From NCBI GenBank assembly GCA_905250025.1, contig CAJNOJ010000006.1:744001-808000 (forward strand): DNA of 64,000 bases, written 5' to 3'. The translations under genes were made by a program, and so were the position numbers. Below are positions 54,243-64,000 of the stretch, in pieces. The stretch is from Adineta ricciae. Taxonomy: Eukaryota; Rotifera; Eurotatoria; Adinetida; Adinetidae. Below the pieces are notes generated by a model. It made no database searches. It was not told the DNA's origin and saw nothing but the letters and a program-made list of their open reading frames with translations. Each line of letters opens with the position of its first letter. Positions within the stretch are counted from its first letter, which is position 1.

Positions 54243-54632
54243 ATGACTACTGGAAAGACATCTTTCGAAAATACATCCAATCTACTAACATCAACAACAA
54301 CTGGAATCAATTCACATCGGACGACGACTAGTTCTTCTTTCGATAAGGATGACATGAAAGCAATTCTAACCTACGCAATTCCATTATCGTGTTTCGCGAT
54401 CGTGATAGTTCTTATGTTCATCGTAGGTTTCCATCGTCGTCATCGCGTTTTGGAAAAATGGTCATCACTGACGCGAATGAGAAATACTAATCCACGATTT
54501 ATCGAACGCGGTGGTCTACGACGTGATTCTGAGTATGAGTCCCAAAATGACGGTTTCGTTCATGTGACAGTGATAAACGAAGATGGACAATGTCAAAAAG
54601 AGCCACAATTTCATCTGGCAACAATCAGCTAG
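54243..54632 (+). CDS. Small single-pass membrane protein
   Basis: A single exon of 129 residues starts MTTGKTSFENTSN. A Ser/Thr-rich N-terminus of about 38 residues with an N-x-S/T site is followed by one strong hydrophobic helix (YAIPLSCFAIVIVLMFIVGF). A basic stop-transfer segment (HRRHRVLEKW) and a polar tail end it. No signal peptide is evident, so it is probably a type III membrane protein with its N-terminus outside. No family is recognised. The composition is strongly protein-like, which is why I accept it. Confidence 0.6.
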   Translation: MTTGKTSFENTSNLLTSTTTGINSHRTTTSSSFDKDDMKAILTYAIPLSCFAIVIVLMFIVGFHRRHRVLEKWSSLTRMRNTNPRFIERGGLRRDSEYESQNDGFVHVTVINEDGQCQKEPQFHLATIS

Positions 54633-55072
54633 TGCTGATTAAGAAAAATTTAGTTGTTACTATGTTGTAAGATAATCTCTCTCTTTCCGTACGTTTTTTC
54701 TTTGCTTTGTGAATATTTCAATAGTGTGACCTTCGTGCACGTTTTTACATAGTTTGAGAAATAAAAAAAGGTGCAGAAAGATATTTGATGTAACTCAAGT
54801 CTTCATTGCGAAAACATCGTTTCGTCAGCCATATCAAATTTTCCCTCTCTCTGTACGATCTGCTGTCAATTGACTAAAACATATTCCGTATCAAAACAGA
54901 TAAATAATTCTTCCTTTGCCGTTTAAAGCACGAAAAACATACACAGCATACAAATTTGTCAACGAAAAAGGCAAAAAGAAGAGCAAAACAAACAGAAAAA
55001 CATCCATATATTCAATTCACTGTTTCTACATGCAGAGGTCACAAAAAACGATGGGAGAGGAAACTATGGCAA

Positions 55073-57074
55073 TCAAACAGGAAGTACTTCGTTCAAATTA
55101 AGCGTAATCGGTAGAATTTCAGGCATAACTGAATGATGTGTTAATAGCGAAAGTAACGTTGGAAATTGTTTAATCGTTCCTTTAATACGATAACTCGATG
55201 TGTGCTTGTTTGTCATTAGTTTTTCGATTAAATAGTGCGAAATATTCGAATCATGAGCGAATTTTGGTACTTTGACAGAGAGAGCATAACAATCAGGGTG
55301 AGTTGTACTCTTGCGTAGAACAAATGCACCGTAGTCAGCTTGTTGAAGAACTTGGCATATGACTTCCCTATGGAATATAGAACAGTGCTATTGAAAACCT
55401 TCGAGAATGAAAGTAAAGAATATTTACCGCGACAGGTTTGGCTTATACCAACGTAAAACTGATGTTAGATCATCGACTGTCGATGAAAGTCTACAAGAAG
55501 GAATAGAAGAAGGTAAGTTCAAACTTTTCAAGATACGAACTTTAACGGATTGGGCCGATCTTTCTTTGTTTTTTTCTTCTGTTGTTTAGTAGAAACGTCA
55601 TCCATTGGATTGACATCAATCCTAGTCGTAGATTTAGCGCCGATAACTGATGGTAGAGATAATTTCGGACATATTGTCATTGTCGAATAATACTTATTAT
55701 TGCATAAACAATGGTTTGCAGTGTCATTTTCTGTCATATTGGAAGGAGTTTGTCGAGAATAAGTTCCGGGCAGATGTGAACGTGATGAATTCGTCGAGGA
55801 TTTTCGTCGTCGACGTTCAGTTTTCGTGGAGAAGTACGCTGATGTCGGACATGTACATGTTACGCAGCGTATATCCATAGATTCTGTTCTCGTCACATTC
55901 ACCGGTATTAATGTACATGATATTAAATGTACAGGAATAAATTTCGATGAAGCCATTGGTATATCACAATAACCAGAATCGGCAGAGATTGATGATGTAT
56001 TCGTTGAACGACGTGGAGTACGTCGAACGAAATTGGCAGTTGACGATTTATTAGTTTCATCAAAAAGATACTTCAAGCAAGAAAGTGGATCATCGTCATC
56101 GTGATCATCATCTGGTTTCGAAGGTGAAGAGGATGGTGATGTTGATGAAGAAGAAGAGGACTCTTCAGAAACATCAAAGTCAATGTAATCAACAACGGAT
56201 ATAGACTTGTGAAATTCGGAAGTTGACGATGTACTTAGTAGTTGTTGTCGATGACATGTACATTGTAATGTTGATGGTTGAGTAATTGGGCCTTGACAGC
56301 GATAAACAGGTTGGGAGATATCCGAACTGCTGTGAGAATAAACAATTAATTGTTGTCGGGTCTTTGTTGGTAATTTCGAAAGTGATTGATGGTGATGTTG
56401 ATGATGGTGAAATGAAGGAGTTGTTTGTGAGTGGTTAAGATTATCAAGCTAAGAATAAATGATTAGTGTTGAGTTCACTTTGTGATATTCTTTACCTTAG
56501 ATTTAATTTCCATAGGTGATAGATAGCCATCTTCATCGAAGCTTTTCGATTGATGACTCAAGAATTCATGATGCGAATGGGTTTTATTCATTTGACAACA
56601 TGTTTCACGGATTTTCTCATTCGAAGTCGTATTTCGACGAGCACGGTGAAGTGTAATAAGACGGCGTGCCTAAGGCATACATCCATCGAACACATATTCT
56701 CGAACGAATGATAAAACAACACTTACCCAATCTCGACTTTTCTCAAACAGACTCGTTCGTCGTTTAAGTAGACGTGTTGAACGAGGTAACACGAGTTTAT
56801 CACTATCATTGTCAAACATTTCTGCTTCTTCAGCAACAAGTAGCAATGGGTGTTGTTGTAGTTGTTGCGGTTGTTGGGATGAAATTGGCAAACGCGTACA
56901 CATCGATAAATTACTAGGATATGTCATTGATGGTATGTGATCATTAGAAATCATGCTATAATTTTCGATCTGCTCGTCGTCGCTGTCTTTCTTATTAATA
57001 GTTTTCGAAAGAAATGATGCTGATGTTATTGAATAATGATTCGATGGCATAGTTAAACGGTATATATTCGACAT
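55073..57074 (-). CDS. Tensin-type SH2 domain protein
   Basis: Five exons on the minus strand join in phase: 56727-57074, 56496-56669, 55541-56448, 55428-55490 and 55073-55367, giving about 595 residues. Residues 1-480 are disordered, Ser/His/Gln-rich and partly acidic. The last two exons encode an SH2 domain (about 488-590). It begins LRWYKPNLSREVICQVL, has GAFVLRKS with the phosphotyrosine-binding arginine, and ISHYLIEKL. WYKP-x-x-SRE is the tensin-family SH2 opening, and HHSVMPEILPITLNL matches the tensin C-terminal end. Unlike tensins no PTB domain follows; the stop TGA is 13 residues after the last conserved position. The donor at 55540 (GTTCGT) is weak but gives the only matching phase. 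It is probably a focal-adhesion or signalling adaptor binding phosphotyrosine. Confidence 0.78.
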
Positions 57075-60000
57075 AACATTACCTAGAATATGACAGAACT
57101 GAGAATAATACTAATAGAAAAGAAAAGTTACGGTCAAACAAGTGTGCAAATTTATATGGTATTAATATTGATGATGAGCAAGAAAACGAGAAAAGAAAGA
57201 CGAGAAAGAAGAAGAAGAAGATGATGATCATAATGATGATGTCATCGTCATCGTCATCATCACCAGTAGTAATGACACAGTGGATGCCAATGCGTGTAAT
57301 GATCAAATAAGTTCGATTGATGGATGGATCTGAATGTTAGTACAGAACAGTTATGATATGATGCAACAATTGTCTATGTAACTAATTTTTCTTCTCAGGA
57401 TCAAAATGAAAGATATAAGAATATGAGAGAAAGCGAGAAGATGGTATGTCGAATATATAAAACGGCAGGCGGCAGCCTTCGTCCAAGGTTGATAAAAAAA
57501 AAACCGAAAGAATCAACGATGATCGATCTAGTATCATTAATAGACAGTTGAGAAGATGTGCTAATGAATTCGAGAAATATATATCTTAATAGACACACGT
57601 AGGAAATGTGTTAATAACCATTTAGACAATGAAAAGGTCATTGATTCGAGAAGTTCTCATCAATGGCATAATCGATCGCGTATAAAGAAGACGAAGAAGA
57701 AGAATAATAACAATGAACAATCACTCTCACCAGATGAAATCACATTCTAGTTAACCTTTTTTCTTCTTTATGTGAATAAGACAATAGATCACACTTCGAA
57801 ATAGACTTACCAGCAGGAATAATAACAATAACAGTATAGAAGTAACAAGAAGGAGAGAGAGAGAATAAGGCAGCAAGAAGTTCGGTCTCGCCGTCTACAA
57901 ACGCGTGTGTAAAATTAAGTCACTACTTAGATCTATGACGATTGACATTATGATAAGTAGAACCTTGAGCACTCGAACGAATTGCTACACATGGCTACGA
58001 ACTTTGATAGAATTTGTGAGAGGATTAACGAACAAGAATATGTGTTGTTTTAATTCGGGCAGCTTTTACTTCTTCTTTTGTTCATATGATGTCCCTGAGG
58101 TAACGAGAAAGAAGAGAAGAAAGAAAAAGGAAGGAGAGGATTGAATTACAGTTTCGACTTGACTTTTAACGTACGAAAAGAAACGTAAACGAATACACAT
58201 TTTCACATAAGAAATATATATTTGACGGTAGAGCATAATGTATAAGGTAGCAATGTGTCATCCGATGTGTGTTTCGTAAAACTGAATAGAATATGATTAT
58301 CAACAAATATCAATAGCGGAAGCAACATGTGTTACTTGATCTATGAGCATATGAAAAGAAGACAAGTTTGCTCTCGTATTGAATACACATCACTGTGTAT
58401 GTACGTACGTATGTGCATATAGAATACACATACGCACACACACCTTGTACTACACAGAGAGATCAATCACATTTTGTCACGATATATGTGTACACAGTTT
58501 TTTTTTCGAACGTTTGGTTGCACATATACACCTATCTAAATGAAGGCACGAAGATGAAAAAGGAGCATGTCCCCGAAAGGCGATGATAATGACAACAGAC
58601 CACTACCATTCAATGTGAAACGGTACGATGATGTAAGTTTGAAAGAGAGAATGTTCGCATACTTACATCCATACGCATCAAACGTCATCTTCGAACATAT
58701 TTATCATATGCAACGATTGGTCACCGTGCAAATGACAGAAAGATATTTCAGCATGTTTCTCTCTCTCACCCTCTTCTGTTTCTAAATATTTGCTATAGCA
58801 TCAGTTATATTACCGCACGAGAGGAACCAGATAACGGACTCCGCTTGAATCGATCTCTATATTTACTTGAAGAAGAAGAAGAAAAAAAGAAGCGGCTGTT
58901 GGTCAATATAATTCATTGTTAGATTATGACTGATATCTCTAAAGATGGTTGCCTTCAACGCTGATGAGAATGATTTGCTTTTCTCGCATGAGCACTTACT
59001 CGTGATTAGTTCAAACATAGAGTGAGTAATGACAGCACCTTTGACTCTTCACTAAACTACGATGAAAGATTGATGGATCATCAACAAATCTATAAGCAAT
59101 CCTATGCGCATCTCTAGGTTATTACTGCTGGTTAGTTACGAGAAATTCATTTCTTCGCTCGATATAGAAAAAGAAAATGAATAAATGAATAGTTGACTAT
59201 GGGAACATGATGTGATGACCTTGTATTAGCGATGGCCAATCGAGAATGTATACAAAACGATGAGATCGGTTCTTCCTTGTTCGCACACTCACTCGCTTAG
59301 TTCTATGCTTGTTCGCTCGCTTGTTTGCTCGTTCTTCCTTGCATGGCAGGCACAAGAAGAAAATCAGAAACGAATAGTGATGAACGAGAACGGACAGCAC
59401 ATGTTTGTCGGCAGGAGAAAAAAAATCGAGGGTATTCTTATACAAATCTCTATAGTGACATCCAATGTGATGTGATGTGATGATCGCCATTCTCTGTCTT
59501 CTTACTTCACGTAGCCTTAAGAGGAGGAGTGAAGAAGAAGAAGGAGAAAAGAGAAGAAACTGGGCTGGGCATCACGCAATTTGTATGGAATATGGGAAGA
59601 GAAAGGAGAGAAGAAAGAAATACAAACTATACTATTCATTTCCACCTTTTCTCTATTGCTACCAATTGCTATCAGGCAAACAAGCAGATGTTAGTTGAAA
59701 CGACGACGATGATGATGACAACAACGATTGATCCTCTCTTTTCCCAATCGATCATTATCTCAATAAATGTATACATAAAAGAGAAAACTCTCACCTCATT
59801 GTATTCGAACAACATATATTCAAAACAGGAATCAACAAATATATATAAACTAATTATACGATTACGGCCTCTGTGTGACCCATATGCAAATCACTCAATG
59901 GGGCGCATGTACGCAATTTTTGTTTTGTTTGTGCACTCTAGCTAGACACTCGAGCGATTGCTCACTTCTTTGTCTCTTTCATTCTCTTTTTCTATTCTAA

Positions 60001-61835
60001 TCAGTTGACCAACAATGACTTAGACGAATGGACACTCAAGATGAATCGTCTTCGAAGGATAAACTCAATACATATTGAATAGGATTAGTTATTTTTTACC
60101 ACACCGCTGATTGATTGAGTGATTGACGACATGAATGATATATGTACATATGTATAAGCTCTTCGCTTCTCTCTCTCGCTTTTCATCAACAACACAAAAC
60201 AAAAAATAACTTTGAAAGAAATCGAGAAAAAAGACAAATAGCAAATATACATCTACACATATATGAGACCTTGATAATACTGGTTGTAAGAAGGCCAGTA
60301 TGTCTATATAATATTTTACCTAATAATGTCTGTCCTATGTCAACGACAAAAAAAGAAGCGTCAATAACAGTGTTGACGTATAGGCATGGCATGTTATTTC
60401 GATTCTACGCATCACGATATTTAGTCCCTAGATCAAGTTGCCTACCTATCATTCTTCGATTAGATACGCAATGATATTGAGAAAAAAAAGAGAGAAATCA
60501 TATTGAAAAAATCCATCATGATGTATCGATTTAAAACCTTTTAATATCTTATCTCAATGTCTAGAGGGCACACATAAGCAGTCCAGAAGAAAAGGAATGT
60601 TATTAAATAAATATACACATATGGGTATCATCAAGGTGGAATACTATTTGTGAAAAAAATGTCATTTATTTCTCAATCATCAAACAGATGATTTTCAAGT
60701 CATCAAAAAGATTCCACGATTGATCTTTCTTATAAGTTTCCTTTTCTAACCTAGCATTGATCTGAATCTATGAAAAGCATTCGTTTGTATTCGATTCAAG
60801 TAAATGCTGTCCACTATGTAATTGCGTACATTCAGTAAATGTCTTTTTTTGCAGATGAATGAGAATGATTTGTGATTAAATTCAACTCGGTTACATCATA
60901 TCATGACAAGTGAATTACCATGATTTGTGTTTGATTGTCTGTGTTTCTCCTAGTCATTGTCATGACAGTAAAACATTCATCTGGAAAAACTGCTTGTGAA
61001 GGAAGAACACATAACAGTTAGATAGATAGAATTACTAATACGAATGTTTAGATTCATTCTCTATGTGGACATAAAACATAATTTATGTCTTGTTTAATAT
61101 GTAGTTCTATCAATAGAGATTTTCTTCTATTGATTTCATCAAATAGTTTTATTACATGCCATACATATTACGTCAACGATGAGTTTCGAAGATGACAAGC
61201 ATTTGCTAATAATTCAATTGAAAATAGTGCTCAAAGATCGAAGAGAAACGTTTAATTAATTGAGAGACATAGCAAGTATTGACAAGTGAGAATTGAATTT
61301 GATTGTTCAAGGTTGATGACATGATATTCATCAATCATTTTTTCAAACAGGATTAAAATCTCTCAAGTGATATTAGCACGTAAAATGTTAGTTAAAGCAA
61401 TGCATGATTTGAAAAGAAAAAACGTGCTTTTTTTCGTTCTTAATGTCAAGATTATTAATAATCTTTTGTGGAGAGATGTCGGAGGAATACAACTGTCACC
61501 GGCAAAATTAATTTGTATTTATAACTACAATCTATTTTTGTAGTCGGATCCGAGGATGATGTAGTGTTGAATAAATTTTATGAAAGTCATCTTCGATATA
61601 CTTTATAAACTATTTGAAGTGCATGATAAGTTACATTTGGAAAGCAAGAGCGTGAGAAGAAGCCGTTTATTTGAGAAAAATAATTTTACGATCGGAATCA
61701 ATACATGATATACTTGTCAAACTCGTCAAATGACACAATATCATTTCACATACAACTATCTGACAGACATGCCATGGAATTCTTTGTTTTGTTACCAATG
61801 AATTCTCTCTTTTACATTGATGTCAAAAGTGACTC
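57075..61835. other. 4.8-kb gene-poor region
   Basis: No exon with recognisable content was found on either strand. There are GAA/GAT-rich runs (57190-57262), purine tracts near 57843 and 59523-59560, and a TG/CA-rich patch near 58395-58445 with a weak inverted repeat (GTATGTG/CACATAC). The left end holds the 5' UTR of the SH2 gene; a splice acceptor is visible just upstream of its ATG. Confidence 0.4.
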
Positions 61836-63120
61836 TCACATTGTCGAAGTTCTCTGATGCTGGTGTCGATGATTATGACGGCGATGATCGGGATGCTTAG
61901 TATAGAGATGAGGATTTGGGGAACAGGAGCCTCGACTGGTGGCTGTTGTGTGTGCCATAGCATTTGATTGAAATTTAAAGATTGGTGTTGGAGTATATTG
62001 TCGATTACAAAGAATATATCTGTGATAGAAAGTTTGCACCTGCGACGAATATTCGACGAACATTTGCACTGTTGCTCGACGAAAACGTTGACCGGCAAAA
62101 CAATAGAAGATGAAGTTGGTCTAAATCATCATAGAGTAGAATGTATCTGATCAGTTTTCAATTCACTTACGGCATTGTTTAATTGAAGGAAAACAACTGA
62201 AATTTGTAGGACAAGAAAGGTGTTTTTAATCTGATAAACTGGACGATTCTTCGGTATATTTTGTTGGGCTATAAATGCAAGCAATGCTGGTGTTGTAAAC
62301 AAATAAAATGATAAACTAATAGTAACAAGCATGATTGTTAATTGTCGTTGTTTTCGATTTGAATTTACATCACTAACACGTATTTCAGAATTTCCAGTCT
62401 CATGCACATACGTTGATGTAAGTCGATGTGTCCGCTGGCATAGAGCTGCAACGGTGAATAGATTTGACAGAAGTAAGAGATCTGGTATGGCATAAAATAA
62501 AATCGGTTGATATATACGAATAATAAGGCCACCGCTTGAACGTAGAGAACATTTAACATTTGTTGGTGTAGTAACTATATGATGAGTAACCGGAAATATG
62601 GCCGTAAAGAGAATAATGGCAGATGCGAGAAGAATATAGATCGAATATCGCGCTGAATCGATTGTACAAAAGCGTTTGGCAAGAAACGGAGAATAGACCG
62701 CCACACAACGTTCTAAACGAAAAGAAAAAGATAAAAATACATCATGGATTGTTTTACGGCTGAATAAGTACCTAATGTGATAATAACAAGAATCCAATTA
62801 GCGCAGAATGTCGACATATCTGTTAAATACGCTAGCGAACAATGTAGAAGTGGATAACCACGAAGTCGTGGTAAATTAGCAGCGTGTAACAACAAAACCG
62901 CTGTATCAAAGATGCCCATATAAGTGATGAAGACCGATGATGATGTGTTTTTCAACGATTTTCGATTGATGACGATTAAAGCTAAAAGGTTTCCGAGCAC
63001 ACCGAAGATGCATATGAAACCTTGAATGAACGTCATGACACGATTAACATCGTCGATATACTGTTGAATTTCATTCTGGCGACTCGTGTTGGGTAACGGT
63101 AAGGTTGAATTGTTGAACAT
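61836..63120 (-). CDS. Class A (peptide-type) GPCR
   Basis: Three exons, 62772-63120, 62171-62712 and 61836-62120, join in phase to give 391 residues. It starts MFNNSTLPLPNTS with N-glycosylation sites. TM1 has GVLGNLLALIVI. TM3 ends ITLERCVAVYSPFLAKRF, formed across the first intron, so DRY is replaced by ERC. TM5 has PDLLLLSNLFTVAAL and TM6 follows a basic loop (RKQRQLTIMLVTISLSFYLF). TM7 spans the second intron and ends NNATNFIFYCFAGQRFRR, an invertebrate variant of NPxxY followed by helix 8. The tail is His/Thr-rich. It resembles FMRFamide/myosuppressin-like receptors of invertebrates; the ligand cannot be assigned. It is not closely similar to the GPCR at 32219. Confidence 0.88.
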
Positions 63121-63491
63121 TGCCGAAGGTTGCTTTTCTAGCGTGTGTATATAATCTTTAAAAGATCAAGTTTATTTCATATTATAAAGAAAAGACATCG
63201 AAGTTCGATTATACGCCCAAGCGAGTCGATTCGTTGTCTGTCAAAAACTGGAATGTCAACAAAGGAATTGTTGTCTGTATCTATCTAACTATGGACTCTC
63301 TAAGGACGACAATGGATAATCAAGAAAAATATGTTGACAGCAGTGGAATGTCTATTTGTGTCTGTTCTGTCGTTCTGAGTCTTCGTGGATTTTATTTATT
63401 TCTGAATTTCTGACGAGCTCGACTACCTCGATTACGGGATTACTGATCAGCAGTTGTTTTTCATTACTTCTCGGCGTCATAAGTTAAAAAA
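63121..63491. other. Upstream region of the GPCR, no gene seen
   Basis: This 370-bp AT-rich region presumably holds the promoter of the minus-strand GPCR. No specific site is recognised. Confidence 0.35.
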
Positions 63492-63740
63492 ATGTCCCGT
63501 CTGATGCTTAACAATGTACTTTGTTCTAAAACAGGTCTAATTACATTATCATTAATGGGATATGCGAGTTTTGCTGCTATAAATGAGTGTCATCGAAGTA
63601 ATCTCGCGAGGACGGAAAAAAACAAAGGACATTCTAAAAATATTGACATAGAAAAATGTTGTCAATTACGAAAATGCATGCGTCGATCTGTCTCAAAGGC
63701 AAGTGTAGAGTGTATAGCGAATGTTTCGTTGAAAAATTGA
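63492..63740 (+). CDS. Small ORF with hydrophobic N-terminus, doubtful
   Basis: The frame gives 82 residues starting MSRLMLNNVLCSKTGLITL. It has a hydrophobic N-terminal stretch followed by a polar, Cys-containing region (CCQLRKCMRRS). It could be a small secreted or mitochondrial protein, or chance. It has an ATG start in a reasonable context and no visible intron. I recognise no family. Confidence 0.3.
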   Translation: MSRLMLNNVLCSKTGLITLSLMGYASFAAINECHRSNLARTEKNKGHSKNIDIEKCCQLRKCMRRSVSKASVECIANVSLKN

Positions 63741-64000
63741 TTCGACAGTTGTTCTAGCAACGTCACACAAGAGAATCGAATGAACAAACGAGACCTACAG
63801 AGATGTCAAATAATATTTGCGTCAATCTATCACAAATTTCTTGCTGTCACTAGAACAACAGTTATTATTTGTCATTAAAATAAGTAGTAGTTCAAATTCT
63901 GCCTAATCATAAGTTAGCAAACTGACAGAATAAAGGTGTTTAAAAGAAGAAAACTAGAAAAAGTATATTAAAAAGTTAATGAAGACAATTCGTTGTTTCA

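Noticed and set aside
58395-60474. Several frames of 60-138 residues in the gene-poor region
   Set aside because: They come from purine-rich or TG/CA-rich sequence, overlap in different frames and show no family resemblance or splice partners.

Overview
The window is animal nuclear DNA, moderately AT-rich and gene-dense, with very short introns (mostly 46-60 bp, GT-AG). Most of the real genes are multi-exon and become visible only when short ORFs are spliced in phase. Clear animal families (STT3A, MICAL, YLPM1, ARMT1, tensin-type SH2, ETS factors, peptide-type GPCRs) occur next to a cellular RNA-dependent RNA polymerase and an ARM-TIR-SAM protein. That combination, with ~50 bp introns, suggests a bdelloid rotifer (Adineta/Rotaria type). 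The organism is inferred; no marker gene proves it. One 24-N assembly gap lies at 52414-52437.

Layout, left to right. 1.9-4.2 kb (+) is an ABCG half-transporter. 5.8-7.4 kb (+) is a tandem pair of ETS-domain factors. 7.9-10.6 kb (-) is a complete 10-exon STT3A oligosaccharyltransferase subunit. Divergent from it, 11.0-12.4 kb (+) is a small protein with a calcineurin-B-like N-terminus and a C-terminal death domain. It converges on 12.6-18.5 kb (-), a 1,899-residue ARM-TIR-polyQ-SAM protein. 19.7-21.9 kb (+) is an LRR protein and 22.1-25.6 kb (+) a full-length RdRP. 25.8-26.3 kb (-) is a small multi-pass membrane protein.

28.0-37.8 kb (-) is a long MICAL gene (monooxygenase, CH, two LIM modules, bMERB). 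One of its introns hosts a GPCR gene on the opposite strand (32.2-33.8 kb, +). Divergent from MICAL is a MIIP-like gene (38.1-39.9 kb, +). A small Ser/Asp-rich ORF (-) follows, then a compact + strand pair, YLPM1 (41.0-43.6 kb) and ARMT1 (43.8-45.4 kb). 45.8-52.4 kb (-) is a MYND/MSS51-like protein with a very long disordered tail, cut at its 5' end by the N gap. 54.2-54.6 kb (+) is a small single-pass membrane protein. 55.1-57.1 kb (-) is a tensin-type SH2 protein whose SH2 exons are too short to stand out as ORFs. 57.1-61.8 kb appears non-coding. 61.8-63.1 kb (-) is a second peptide-type GPCR, followed by a doubtful small ORF.

Functionally most of this is ordinary housekeeping, signalling and cytoskeletal content. 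The stretch of most interest is 11.0-25.6 kb. It places a death-domain protein, a TIR protein that keeps a Cys-x-x-Glu motif typical of NAD-cleaving TIRs, an LRR protein and an RdRP side by side. Whether they cooperate is speculation; their adjacency and domain content are visible in the sequence.
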